DNA from: UKL13-2 sp043773745
GTDB taxonomy: Bacteria; Pseudomonadota; Gammaproteobacteria; Burkholderiales; Usitatibacteraceae
Reading direction: 5' to 3'
DNA: 64,000 bases
Assembly: GCA_043773745.1 (NCBI GenBank)
Contig: JAYVEV010000132.1
Span: 5,544 to 69,543, forward strand
This document shows positions 51,831-61,498 of the stretch, one piece after another. Each line of letters begins with the position of its first letter. Positions within the stretch are counted from its first letter, which is position 1. The notes beneath the pieces are model-generated. The model did no database searches. It saw only the letters and a list, made by a program, of their open reading frames with translations, and was not told the DNA's origin. The position numbers and the translations under genes were made by a program.

Positions 51831-52745
51831 ATGGTCGATTCATTACGACGTTTTTTTGATGGCGACCTTTGGTATAGCTTCAAGCGCAACCCACTGGTCA
51901 TTATCGCCACTATCTTGGCCCTGATTTGCCTGCTGGCTGCCGCATTCGCGCCGTGGGTGGCACCGCACAATCCGTTTGATCTGAAGACGCTGAATTTACT
52001 GGATGCGTTCTCGCCCCCAGCCTGGACTGAAGCGGGTAAATCGCAGTTTTTGCTAGGCACTGATGATCAGGGCCGCGACGTGCTTTCCACCATCATGCAC
52101 GGCTCTCGTGTGTCGCTGGTGGTGGGCATCTGCGCGGTATTTTTATCGATGGTCATCGGCATCACGCTGGGCCTCATCAGTGGCTATGTGGGTGGTGCGG
52201 TGGATGCGTTCATCATGCGAGTAGCCGATATCCAATTGTCATTTCCGGCAATCTTGATTGCGCTGTTAATTGATGGCGTCGCCCGCGCCGTGATCGGTAA
52301 AGAGCATCATGATCAGGTGGCTGTCTATGTGCTGATTTTCGCGATTGCCGCCTCCGGCTGGGTGCAGTATGCCCGCACAGTACGGGGTTCTACGCTGGTT
52401 GAGCGCAACAAAGAATATGTACAGGCTGCGCGGGTGATTGGTCGGCGCTCGCTGGCGATTATGTTCTCGCATGTGTTGCCCAATGTGATGGGCCCGGTGA
52501 TGGTGCTCGCCACCCTGCATGTCGGTACCGCCATCATTACCGAGGCAACGCTTTCATTCCTTGGTGTCGGTGTACCGCCTACTCAGCCTTCGCTTGGTAC
52601 CCTGATACGCGTCGGCAATGATTTTTTATTTTCCGGCGAATGGTGGATAACCGTATTCCCCGGTCTGGCGCTGGTGATTCTGGTGCTGTCAATTAACATC
52701 ATCGGGGATTGGCTACGTGACGCCCTGAACCCGAAACTTCGCTAA
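51831..52745 (+). CDS. dppC: Peptide ABC transporter permease (DppC-type)
   Basis: The ATG at 51831 is preceded by GGAGG and gives 304 residues; an earlier in-frame start would overlap dppB without a ribosome site. The N-terminal OppC-type segment (SFKRNPLVIIATILALICLL) and the LLGTDDQGRDVLSTIMHGSR signature are diagnostic. The EAA loop reads KEYVQAARVIGRRSLAIMFS. Forms the translocation pore with the DppB-type subunit. Confidence 0.94.
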   Translation: MVDSLRRFFDGDLWYSFKRNPLVIIATILALICLLAAAFAPWVAPHNPFDLKTLNLLDAFSPPAWTEAGKSQFLLGTDDQGRDVLSTIMHGSRVSLVVGICAVFLSMVIGITLGLISGYVGGAVDAFIMRVADIQLSFPAILIALLIDGVARAVIGKEHHDQVAVYVLIFAIAASGWVQYARTVRGSTLVERNKEYVQAARVIGRRSLAIMFSHVLPNVMGPVMVLATLHVGTAIITEATLSFLGVGVPPTQPSLGTLIRVGNDFLFSGEWWITVFPGLALVILVLSINIIGDWLRDALNPKLR

Positions 52746-52763
52746 CGTTAAGCGCCGCACATC

Positions 52764-53786
52764 ATGACAACCCCTCTTTTACAAGTTAAAAATCTGCGGA
52801 TTGAGTTTCCCACCCGACGCGGTACGCTGGTCGCGGTTGATGACATCAGCTTCGACATTGCCGCGGGTGAAGTGCTCGGCGTAGTGGGCGAATCTGGCGC
52901 GGGTAAATCACTCACCGGCGCAGCGGTCATTGGTTTGCTGGAGCCCCCGGGCCGTATTGCCAGCGGTGAAATTATTTTCAACGGCAAGCGTATTGATAAT
53001 TTACCGTTTGAAGAGATTCGTAAAATTCGCGGCCGCGAAATCGGCGCGATTTTTCAGGACCCGCTCACCTCATTGAACCCGCTTTACAGCATCGGCCGGC
53101 AGCTAACCGAAACGATCGAGACGCATTTGCCGCTTACCCACACCCAAGCGCGAGCAAGAGCGATTGAATTGCTGGAAGAAGTCGGCATTCCAGCTGCGGA
53201 TAAACGCATTGATCATTACCCGCACCAATTCTCGGGTGGCATGCGCCAGCGCGTGGTGATTTCATTGGCCCTGGCGGCCAACCCGAAACTCATCATTGCA
53301 GATGAGCCGACCACCGCGCTGGATGTGTCTATTCAGGCGCAGATCATCACGCTGCTTAAAAAACTCGGCCGCGAACACGGTACGGCCGTGATGCTGATTA
53401 CTCACGATATGGGCGTGATTGCTGAAACGGCCGATCGGGTCGCGGTCATGTATGCGGGCCGCATTGCCGAAATCGGCCCGGTAGCCGAAGTCATTCATCA
53501 TCCGCAGCATCCGTACACGATCGGACTGATGGGTGCGATCCCAAGCGTTGGTGATAACAATGCACGCCTTGCGCAAATTGATGGTTCGATGCCGCGTCTG
53601 ACGGCGATTCCGCGTGGTTGTGCTTTCAACCCACGCTGTACTCGTGTTCAGGATGTACCGAATCAGCGCTGCACAACCGAGCGGCCGAGCTTGCTGCCAG
53701 CCGGCAAGACGATGGCATCTTGCTGGTTACATGACAGCTCGCTCACAAAAATGGATTTGGCGGCCCGACAAAAGGTGATCGCATGA
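52764..53786 (+). CDS. dppD: Peptide ABC transporter ATP-binding protein (DppD-type)
   Basis: A 340-residue ATPase. Walker A GESGAGKS at residues 42-49, signature motif QFSGGMRQRVVISLALAANP, Walker B LIIADEPTTALD, and the H-loop ITHDMGV are all present. The C-terminal oligopeptide-transporter extension contains the Cys pattern CAFNPRCTRVQ...RC typical of DppD/OppD, where an iron-sulfur cluster has been proposed. Overlaps the next ATPase gene by 4 nt. Confidence 0.94.
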   Translation: MTTPLLQVKNLRIEFPTRRGTLVAVDDISFDIAAGEVLGVVGESGAGKSLTGAAVIGLLEPPGRIASGEIIFNGKRIDNLPFEEIRKIRGREIGAIFQDPLTSLNPLYSIGRQLTETIETHLPLTHTQARARAIELLEEVGIPAADKRIDHYPHQFSGGMRQRVVISLALAANPKLIIADEPTTALDVSIQAQIITLLKKLGREHGTAVMLITHDMGVIAETADRVAVMYAGRIAEIGPVAEVIHHPQHPYTIGLMGAIPSVGDNNARLAQIDGSMPRLTAIPRGCAFNPRCTRVQDVPNQRCTTERPSLLPAGKTMASCWLHDSSLTKMDLAARQKVIA

Positions 53787-54802
53787 GCGCCTCAAAAATA
53801 TTGCTTGAAGTTACCGACGTCGCCAAAGAGTTTGATGTCTCCAGACCGTGGCTTAACCGGTTACTTGAAGGCCAGGACAAACAAATTCTCAAAGCTGTCG
53901 ACGGAGTTAGTTTCAGCATCAACCGCGGTGAAACACTGGCACTGGTAGGCGAGTCGGGTTGCGGCAAATCGACCGTGGCACGGCTGGTGTGCGGCCTCTA
54001 CACGCCTTCACGCGGCTCGATTGTGTTCGACGGCACCGACATGGCCAAGGTCGGCAGTGATGAGCTGCGCGGCCTGCGAGCGCGCTTCCAGATGATTTTC
54101 CAAGATCCGTATGCCAGCCTGAATCCACGCTGGCGCGTTGGCAAAATTATTGCGGAGCCGATTTTATCGCATGGGCTGGCCACCAGCGGCGAAGCACTCA
54201 AAGCTCGGGTTGGCGAATTGCTTACCCAGGTTGGTTTGTCACCACTCGACGCCGATAAATTTCCGCATGAATTTTCGGGTGGCCAGCGTCAGCGCATTTC
54301 AATTGCGCGCGCCTTGTCTAGCAACCCTGAATTTTTAGTCTGCGATGAACCCACTTCTGCACTCGACGTATCGGTGCAAGCGCAGATTTTGAATTTGATG
54401 AAAGACCTGCAACGCGAGTTCGGGCTTACCTATTTGTTCATTTCGCATAATCTGGCCGTGGTGTCGCATATTTCCACCCGCGTTGGCGTCATGTATCTGG
54501 GTCGTCTCGTCGAGGTAGCCGATACCCAACGAATTTTTACGACGCCATTGCATCCCTACACGCAGATGTTGCAATCGGCCATTCCCGATTTAAAAATGAC
54601 TGGAAAACAGCGTACACCGGTCGCCGGCGAAGTGCCCAATCCGCTGACTCCTCCCAGCGGCTGCACATTTCATCCGCGTTGCCCGCATGCAAATGAGCGC
54701 TGCAAGCGCGAGCGCCCCGAAATGATTTACCATCCGGAAGGCGGCCAGGTGGCTTGTCATGCCGTTGAGGAAAAGCGTATAAACATCAAATTGGCAGCTT
54801 GA
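53783..54802 (+). CDS. dppF: Peptide ABC transporter ATP-binding protein (DppF-type)
   Basis: A 339-residue ATPase, partner of the DppD-type subunit. Walker A GESGCGKS lies at residues 56-63, the signature motif is FSGGQRQRISIARALSSNPE, and Walker B is FLVCDEPTSALDVS. The C-terminal Cys-rich extension (GCTFHPRCPHANERCKRERP) matches DppF/OppF. It ends the transporter operon; the next gene has its own ribosome site 104 nt later. Confidence 0.94.
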   Translation: MSASKILLEVTDVAKEFDVSRPWLNRLLEGQDKQILKAVDGVSFSINRGETLALVGESGCGKSTVARLVCGLYTPSRGSIVFDGTDMAKVGSDELRGLRARFQMIFQDPYASLNPRWRVGKIIAEPILSHGLATSGEALKARVGELLTQVGLSPLDADKFPHEFSGGQRQRISIARALSSNPEFLVCDEPTSALDVSVQAQILNLMKDLQREFGLTYLFISHNLAVVSHISTRVGVMYLGRLVEVADTQRIFTTPLHPYTQMLQSAIPDLKMTGKQRTPVAGEVPNPLTPPSGCTFHPRCPHANERCKRERPEMIYHPEGGQVACHAVEEKRINIKLAA

Positions 54803-54906
54803 TTCGTCACATAAGCCAAGCCACACAAATCAAATAAATTGAGTTGCAAGCGGCGCCCATAAGCCGTAGGCAAATCAAAGATCGAACGAAGCTTTGGGGA
54901 GGTCGA

Positions 54907-55422
54907 TTGAGAGTTTTCTTTGCGGTATGGTTAGATGCCGATACGCTGACGGCGATTGAAGCCGTGCAGACGCGGCTGCTTGAAATCACCGGTGGCCGTC
55001 CGATAGTGCCAGAAACCATTCACCTCACTCTATCTTTTGTGGGGGAAATTGAACCCGACCGCCTGGATGAGTTGATTGTGATTGGCAATAAAATTCGCCA
55101 AAGATCGTTTCAATTTCACATCAACAAAATCAGTTGTTTTGAAAAATCAAGAGTCGCGTGGGCCAGCTCCAAGCAAGTGCCCGAAGCGTTGCTGAAGCTG
55201 CAATCGACCATTGATAGCCAGGTGGTCAAGGCGGGATTCCCGCTCGATATCAGACCTTTCCGCCCGCATATTACCCTCATCCGCAATTTGCCCGCGGCGT
55301 TCGAAACTATGTCCACCCAGGAATTTACCTGGCCGATTACCGCCTTCTCGCTGGTGCAGGCCCATCAAAATACCAGCGGTATACCGTATGAAATTCTGCA
55401 TGTTTGGCCATTAACGGGCTAA
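54907..55422 (+). CDS. thpR: 2'-5' RNA ligase family protein (ThpR-like)
   Basis: A TTG at 54907 with a GGGGAGG site 4 nt upstream gives 171 residues, starting LRVFFAVWLDADTL with a TTG initiator, the natural start of this family; a start further upstream would add a basic stretch without support. The two catalytic HxTx motifs are intact: HLTL at H39 and HITL at H121. Members act on 2'-5' linked RNA or as RNA cyclic phosphodiesterases in vitro; the physiological substrate in bacteria is unsettled. Confidence 0.88.
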   Translation: MRVFFAVWLDADTLTAIEAVQTRLLEITGGRPIVPETIHLTLSFVGEIEPDRLDELIVIGNKIRQRSFQFHINKISCFEKSRVAWASSKQVPEALLKLQSTIDSQVVKAGFPLDIRPFRPHITLIRNLPAAFETMSTQEFTWPITAFSLVQAHQNTSGIPYEILHVWPLTG

Positions 55423-55443
55423 GCATGCCTGCGTGGTGTACCG

Positions 55444-56049
55444 TTATTTTTTTCCGGCCGAAGTAGGGCCAGGGGCGGAAGCGGCGGCAGGTGCTTTTGG
55501 CTTGAGCTGTTCAAGCCATGATGTCCAATCGATAGGGCCATCATCGAAGCGTTTCTTAAGATTTTTCAGCACATTGGGCCAAGCCTTCGCAAAATACTCG
55601 AATGCCTTGTCCCACTCGCTGCCCTCGCCCCAACCAACATGGTGTATCGAAACATCTGTTAGCGCTTCACCACGCGCCACCATGCGCACGATCACCACGG
55701 TGCGCTGCTTGCGCGCCTCAGGCAATGAGGGCGGCGCATTCCAGGTAAAAGACAACATTTTTTTATCCTGAAAGCCAATCACACGCATCCCGTCGGCGCC
55801 CTTCAAGCCGGGTGCCGCGAATGGGTTCATGTAAATTTGAAACGGGCCATCAACCCGCAACTCGACCTCGGCATCGGGGGCAAAAAATGTTTTGATGCCC
55901 TCGCTGGTTGTCCACGCTCTCCAAACTTCCTCCACGCTTGCTTTGACGGTTATTTTTTCATCGATAGCCCGTTCCTGCACTGGCACTGATGTTCCGCAGG
56001 CCGATAAAAACAATCCCCATATCAAAAATATAAAAAAAAGATTTTTCAT
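55444..56049 (-). CDS. AHSA1/SRPBCC-domain lipoprotein
   Basis: The ATG at 56049 with an AAAGGG site gives 201 residues; a start nine codons earlier lacks one. A lipoprotein signal ends in FLSAC (Cys18). The body (residues ~33-165) is an SRPBCC fold of the AHSA1 type: VKASVEEVWRAWTTSEGIKT, FFAPDAEVELRVDGPFQIYM, then FTWNAPPSLPEARKQRTVVI. Most AHSA1-like proteins are cytoplasmic, so a lipid-anchored one is uncommon. The proline/alanine/lysine-rich tail follows. Ligand unknown. It is in the same direction as the aminotransferase upstream. Confidence 0.84.
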   Translation of the reverse strand: MKNLFFIFLIWGLFLSACGTSVPVQERAIDEKITVKASVEEVWRAWTTSEGIKTFFAPDAEVELRVDGPFQIYMNPFAAPGLKGADGMRVIGFQDKKMLSFTWNAPPSLPEARKQRTVVIVRMVARGEALTDVSIHHVGWGEGSEWDKAFEYFAKAWPNVLKNLKKRFDDGPIDWTSWLEQLKPKAPAAASAPGPTSAGKK

Positions 56050-56072
56050 CAAAAACCCTTTGGCGCTAATGC

Positions 56073-57287
56073 TCATGATGTTCTCAAAACACGGGCGATC
56101 CGTTCAACTGCCTCTTGCAAACGCGCGATATTGTTCGTGTAGGCAATACGAATATAGCGCTCAGGATTATTTAAGCCAAAATCCTTGCCGGGTGTAATAG
56201 CGACATGCGCCTCCTGCAAAATACGTCGTGACAAGGCAAAACTGTCGTTCGCAATTTTTGAACAATCGGCATAAATGTAAAACGCCCCTTGCGGCTCCAC
56301 CTCAATCACAAAACCCAGCTTACGCAGAGCGGGCATCAAAAAATTTCGTCTTGCTTCAAACTCGCGACGCCGCGCTTCAACAATCGCCAGCGTCTCTGGC
56401 AAAAACGCCGCAATAGCCGCATGCTGCGCCGGAGCGGATGGCGAGATAAATAAATTCTGCGCAAGCTTCTCGACCTCGCGCACATAAGACGGTGGCACCA
56501 CCACCCAGCCGAGTCGCCAGCCAGTCATCTGAAAGTATTTGCTGAAGCTGTTGATGACAAATAAATTAGCTTGTGATTTTTCATCGCAGGATAGCGCGGT
56601 CGATGGCTCGACACCGTAGGTCAGCCCTTGGTAAATCTCGTCAACGATAAGCGTGCCGCCACGCGCAGTAACAGCTGTATGGATAGCCCGAAGTTCAGCC
56701 GTGCTTACCAACGTACCGGTCGGGTTTGATGGTGTTGCCACCAGCGCCGCCACTGTTCGCGGCCCCCAATTTTCGTCGATATGTTTGGCCGTCAACTGAT
56801 AACCATCATTAGCGCCGGCCAGAATGGTGTTTGGTACACCGCCCATGGCCCGCACGAAGTGGCGATTGCACGGATAACCCGGGTCGGCCATCAGTACTTC
56901 GTCGCCGTCATTAAGCAGCACGCCCATCGTCAGCAATAGCGCTGCGCTGGAGCCTGCGGTGACAATGATGCGGGCAGGATCGACCGTTACCTTATATTTA
57001 CTTTGGTAGAACCCCGCGATCGCCTCACGCAGCGGCGGAATACCCAATGCCGAGGTGTAGAACATGGATTTTTCGTTTAGCGCGCGAATCGCGGCATCAA
57101 CAATGGGTTGCGGCGTGGTGAAATCGGGCTCGCCGATTTCCATATGGATAACGTCATGGCCTTGACGTTCCAATTCGCGCGCGGCGGTTTGAATTTCCAT
57201 TACCTCGAAAGGCGCAATATGAGACATTCGGTCAGCCAGACGATGCATTTTTTGTTGTGCTGCTTCAGCATTCATTTCCGCATTCAT
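56073..57287 (-). CDS. PLP-dependent aminotransferase (class I/II)
   Basis: A 404-residue fold-type I aminotransferase. The PLP lysine is K250 in INSFSKYFQMTGWRLGW, with VATPSNPTGT (cofactor Asn) and LIVDEIYQGLTYG upstream of it. The N-terminus (MEIQTAARELERQGHDVIHM, then EIGEPDFTTPQPIVDAA) resembles alanine/aspartate aminotransferases such as AlaA/AspC-like enzymes. The amino donor and acceptor cannot be assigned by sequence alone. Its end is 23 nt from the AHSA1-type lipoprotein start. Confidence 0.88.
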   Translation of the reverse strand: MNAEMNAEAAQQKMHRLADRMSHIAPFEVMEIQTAARELERQGHDVIHMEIGEPDFTTPQPIVDAAIRALNEKSMFYTSALGIPPLREAIAGFYQSKYKVTVDPARIIVTAGSSAALLLTMGVLLNDGDEVLMADPGYPCNRHFVRAMGGVPNTILAGANDGYQLTAKHIDENWGPRTVAALVATPSNPTGTLVSTAELRAIHTAVTARGGTLIVDEIYQGLTYGVEPSTALSCDEKSQANLFVINSFSKYFQMTGWRLGWVVVPPSYVREVEKLAQNLFISPSAPAQHAAIAAFLPETLAIVEARRREFEARRNFLMPALRKLGFVIEVEPQGAFYIYADCSKIANDSFALSRRILQEAHVAITPGKDFGLNNPERYIRIAYTNNIARLQEAVERIARVLRTS

Positions 57288-57306
57288 TTGTGTGCTCGTT
57301 TTTTCA

Positions 57307-60300
57307 TTATTTTTGTATTTCTTCCCATACCTTGCCCACGCGCTTCACGCTCACCGGATACAGCGTGCGCAGCTCCTGTGCAAACAAGCTGACGCGCAAT
57401 TCCTCAACCAGCCAACGGTATTCGCAAATATTGGGTTCAAGCTGATTTTTCACGTCCAACCAATTTTGCCATAGCGGCCGAATGGATTTGTACTGTTCCA
57501 GATCGCGCTCCATCGCGCCCAACTTGGCTTTGTTGATGCGCATTGCAATCGCTTTCAGGTAGCGCGGATAATGAAGCAGCTGGCTACCGCGGGTTTCGCG
57601 CAAAAATTCTTTACCGAACAAATGCCGCAATTGGTCTTCCACATCGGGGCCGATATGCTCCCAGCCTTTGACGTAACGCTCCGCCAACAGCTTCCTGATG
57701 TCCGCCACCAGCGAGAGTGATTCATCCATCGCCGCACCAATAGCCTGGATATGGGCAATCACCTTTGATTTCATCGCATCGCGCATGCTGGCAAATAACA
57801 CCGCATCACGAATCATTGGCTTATCATCGTCGCTATCCACGAAGCTCATCGCAAACGCGGCAAACACCAATTCGACTTTCAGAGCATCCTGCGCATGATT
57901 TTTCGCCTCGGGGAAAAAATTAGCGAATTGAAATGCGGCGACAGGCGAGACCTTGACAGCGCGTTCAGCGAACTTGGCTTGTTCAGCCAACTCCAGCATG
58001 AAAAGCCTTGTCAAGCCGCGCCGGTGGTTGAGATTGGCCAACAACGGTTCATCCAGAATGCGAATGGCCACATCAGTTTCATGATCCATCAATGCCGGAT
58101 AACCATCGTAACGAATACCCGATTTTTCAAAATTAATTGTCTCGGGAATCTCGCCGGTTTCTTTCGGCCAAGCCTTTAACCCGTCCTGTTCCATGCGGTT
58201 ACTGTGTAGTGTGGAAAATACCGTGCGCGAAGCATCAGCAAATTGCAATTTCAGCGCCGCGAAATCACGCGACATCGCCAGTTCTTTACCGTCCGCATCG
58301 ACTATACAAAAGTTCATATTGAGATGCGGCGGAATACGCGCTAAATCCCATACGTCTTTTGGCGGCTCAATATTTTTGGCGCGTTTTAAGAAAGCGGTGA
58401 GAGCATCCGTCAGCGGTGTTTCAGCAACGGATAAATCACGCATACCATCTGCTTTTAAGATGTGCTCAATAAATTCACTAACCGTATCCGGCACCGGCAC
58501 CAGCGGACTGCGTAAACGCTGCGGCAGGGTTTTAATAACGGCCGCCACTTTCTCCCGCAGCATACCCATCACCAGCCATTCAAAGCGCGCCGGTGGCACC
58601 TGATTCAGCACCGCAACCGGCAAGGTAATGGTGACCCCATCCATCGGGTGGGTAGGCTCGAAACGATAGCTGAGAGGATAGGTGGCACCACGGGTTTTGA
58701 GCGTTTTAGGAAATAGCTCAAAGGTAATTTCCTGTGCGGTGCGACGCATCAACTGCTCCACCGTGAACTGCAAAATTTTTGGATTGGTACGTTCTGCCTC
58801 TTTACGCCAACGCTCAAAACCTGCCATGTTGACGATATCTGCCGGAATAATCGCGTCGTACAGCGCCACCATTTCCTCCTCGTCGATCAACACATCCTGG
58901 CGGCGGGCCTTATTTTCAATTTCCTCAATTTCATCCACTAGGTGCAAATTGTGCTGCAAAAATTTGCCGTGCGTATCCACCTCGCCCGCGACCAGCCCCT
59001 GCCGAATAAAAATCTCCCGGGATTCAATCGGCTTAATGGCGCCGTAATGAATGCGCTTGCGCGGATTGACGATCAGGCCGTAAAGCGCCACCTGCTCGAA
59101 CGCCACTACCTGCCCGCTTTTACGTTCCCAGTGCGGGTCAAAGTGGGTGCGCGTGACTAGGTGCGACGCAAGCTGCTCGATCCATTCCGGCTCAATACTC
59201 GCCACCGTGCGGGCATACACACGCGTGGTCTCAGTCAGCTCGGCGGCCATTACCCATTTCATGCGCGTCGCTTTCTGGCCCGCGTGCTGCTGTGCTGCGC
59301 GCGGCAATTGAAATTTTAGTGCGCGGGTGCCGAGATAGTGATCACCTTCCAGCGCCTTGGTGCCGACGTTGGCCAGCAGGCCGGTAAGCAGTGCGCGATG
59401 AATGTTTTCAAAACGGGCTGGCGCTTCATTCAGCAACAAGCCAAGGGAAGTCACCATTTCAGACAACTGCGAATGCACATCACGCCACTCGCGCATACGC
59501 AACGGCGACAGGAAATTTTCGATCAGCAGCTGATCAAGTTTTCGGTTGGATTTTTTATGCTTCAGTGCTTCTTCATAGAACGCCCACATCTTCACAAACG
59601 ATAAAAACTCCGACTGTGGATCCGCGAATTTCTCATGCGCGAGTTGCGATTCCTGCTGCTTGTCGTGCGGGCGATTGCGCGGGTCCTGCACCGAGAGAGC
59701 GGCGGTAATAATCAGCACCTCGGTCAGCGCCGACTCTTTCGCCGCCGCCACCAGCATTCGTGCCAATGCCGGATCTACCGGGAATTTCGCCAGCGTGGTG
59801 CCGAGTGGGGTGAGCACCTTTGATTCATCCACGGCGCCCAATTCAAACAATTGCCGGTAACCGTCTTCGATCATGCGCGACGAGGGCGGCTCGATAAACG
59901 GGAAGTCGGCGATATCGCCCAAATCGAGCGCTTTCATACGCAGAATCACCGCCGCGAGCGAGGTGCGCAAAATCTCCGGGGTGGTAAAAGCGGGACGCGC
60001 GTCGTGATCTTCCTCGCTATACAAACGTATTGCGATACCTTCGGCCACACGTCCACAGCGACCCGCGCGCTGCTTGGCTGAAGCTTGTGAAATCGGCTCA
60101 ATCAGCAGCTGATTAATTTTTGAACGCGGCGAATAGCGGTTGATACGGGCGACACCAGCATCAATGACGTAGCGAATACCCGGCACAGTGAGAGAGGTTT
60201 CAGCTACGTTGGTGGCAAGAATGATGCGACGCCGGCCACTCAGTTGAAACACCCGATCCTGCTCGGCGTTCGAGAGGCGGGAATACAGCGGCAGAATTTC

Positions 60301-61335
60301 CAAATGCGCTCGAACGCCAGCGCCGGGCGCATTGACCGTGTGTTTGCGAAGCGCCTCGGCGCAATCGCGAATCTCCCGCTCGCCCGGCAGAAAAATCAGC
60401 ACATCACCTTGATGCGATTCTTTCAGCAGTTCATCCACCGCGCGCACCACCGCGTCTTCGATATCAACCGCATCTTCGGCTTCATCCAGAAAATGTTCGG
60501 GGCGATAGCGCACCTCAACCGGATAGGTTCTACCGGAGACTTCGATAATGGGAGCCAGTACAGCATCAATGTCCGAACCTGTCGAAAAATGCTTCGCAAA
60601 CTTGTGCGGATCAATCGTCGCTGACGTGACGATTACCTTCAGGTCGGGACGCCGGACAATCAGGCGTTTCACATAACCGAGCAGAAAATCAATGTTCAGG
60701 GAACGCTCATGCGCCTCGTCGATAATCAGCGTGTCGTACTGCCTGAGCGAAGCATCGCTGTGTGTCTCGGCGAGCAGGATACCGTCTGTCATCACCTTGA
60801 CGAAGGTCGAATCATCAGTGCGGTCATTGAAACGAATTTTGTAGGCCACTGTATGGCCGCCGGTTTGCTTCAACTCCTGGGCAAGTCGGGTCGCCAAACT
60901 ACGCGCGGCGATCCGTCGCGGCTGGGTACAACCAATCATGCCGTTCATGCCGCGCCCTAACTCCAGACAAATCTTCGGCAGCTGGGTTGTCTTGCCGGAG
61001 CCGGTTTCACCGCACAGGATCACCACCTGATGCCTGCGGATTAATTCTGCAATTTCGTGGCGGCGTTCAGCAATCGGCAGCGCATCATCATACTGGGGGC
61101 CAGACAAGCCCACAATCGAGGCGTGGCGAGCCTTTCGGGCTGAATAGCGTTCCTGTGCCGCCGCTAATTCAATCGCAATTTTTTGATCCAGCTGATCATG
61201 TGGCTTACCCTGCTTGATAAAATCGCGACGTTTTCGATCAAGTGTAATAAGTCGACCCCGGTCAGCGAGCAGGAGATCGTTGGGGATCGAATGGTGGCGT
61301 GGTATTGCCGAGGTTGGAATAGGTGCGGATGACAT
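57307..61335 (-). CDS. hrpA: ATP-dependent RNA helicase HrpA
   Basis: A 1342-residue DEAH-box helicase, about the E. coli HrpA length. Walker A GETGSGKT is at residues 109-116, the DEAH box at 206-209 (LIIDEAHERSLNIDF), followed by TSATI and the QRAGRCGRV motif VI. The helicase-associated, OB-fold and long HrpA-specific C-terminal regions are present. HrpA unwinds structured mRNA and has been linked to fimbrial mRNA processing and collided-ribosome rescue. It starts 19 nt before the aminotransferase gene start region. Confidence 0.95.
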   Translation of the reverse strand: MSSAPIPTSAIPRHHSIPNDLLLADRGRLITLDRKRRDFIKQGKPHDQLDQKIAIELAAAQERYSARKARHASIVGLSGPQYDDALPIAERRHEIAELIRRHQVVILCGETGSGKTTQLPKICLELGRGMNGMIGCTQPRRIAARSLATRLAQELKQTGGHTVAYKIRFNDRTDDSTFVKVMTDGILLAETHSDASLRQYDTLIIDEAHERSLNIDFLLGYVKRLIVRRPDLKVIVTSATIDPHKFAKHFSTGSDIDAVLAPIIEVSGRTYPVEVRYRPEHFLDEAEDAVDIEDAVVRAVDELLKESHQGDVLIFLPGEREIRDCAEALRKHTVNAPGAGVRAHLEILPLYSRLSNAEQDRVFQLSGRRRIILATNVAETSLTVPGIRYVIDAGVARINRYSPRSKINQLLIEPISQASAKQRAGRCGRVAEGIAIRLYSEEDHDARPAFTTPEILRTSLAAVILRMKALDLGDIADFPFIEPPSSRMIEDGYRQLFELGAVDESKVLTPLGTTLAKFPVDPALARMLVAAAKESALTEVLIITAALSVQDPRNRPHDKQQESQLAHEKFADPQSEFLSFVKMWAFYEEALKHKKSNRKLDQLLIENFLSPLRMREWRDVHSQLSEMVTSLGLLLNEAPARFENIHRALLTGLLANVGTKALEGDHYLGTRALKFQLPRAAQQHAGQKATRMKWVMAAELTETTRVYARTVASIEPEWIEQLASHLVTRTHFDPHWERKSGQVVAFEQVALYGLIVNPRKRIHYGAIKPIESREIFIRQGLVAGEVDTHGKFLQHNLHLVDEIEEIENKARRQDVLIDEEEMVALYDAIIPADIVNMAGFERWRKEAERTNPKILQFTVEQLMRRTAQEITFELFPKTLKTRGATYPLSYRFEPTHPMDGVTITLPVAVLNQVPPARFEWLVMGMLREKVAAVIKTLPQRLRSPLVPVPDTVSEFIEHILKADGMRDLSVAETPLTDALTAFLKRAKNIEPPKDVWDLARIPPHLNMNFCIVDADGKELAMSRDFAALKLQFADASRTVFSTLHSNRMEQDGLKAWPKETGEIPETINFEKSGIRYDGYPALMDHETDVAIRILDEPLLANLNHRRGLTRLFMLELAEQAKFAERAVKVSPVAAFQFANFFPEAKNHAQDALKVELVFAAFAMSFVDSDDDKPMIRDAVLFASMRDAMKSKVIAHIQAIGAAMDESLSLVADIRKLLAERYVKGWEHIGPDVEDQLRHLFGKEFLRETRGSQLLHYPRYLKAIAMRINKAKLGAMERDLEQYKSIRPLWQNWLDVKNQLEPNICEYRWLVEELRVSLFAQELRTLYPVSVKRVGKVWEEIQK

Positions 61336-61498
61336 AGAAGGCGCATTTTACGCGCTACCGCGGCCATGTTGCCAATTCAGATAGTTGTATTCGTGTTTAA
61401 CATGACAAGTGTTAATCTTGCGGCATTGAAAGTACAGTTCAATTGGCAACCCCATTGGCAGCATAACCCCACCCTTAGCGCATTCACAGGCTCAGCCT

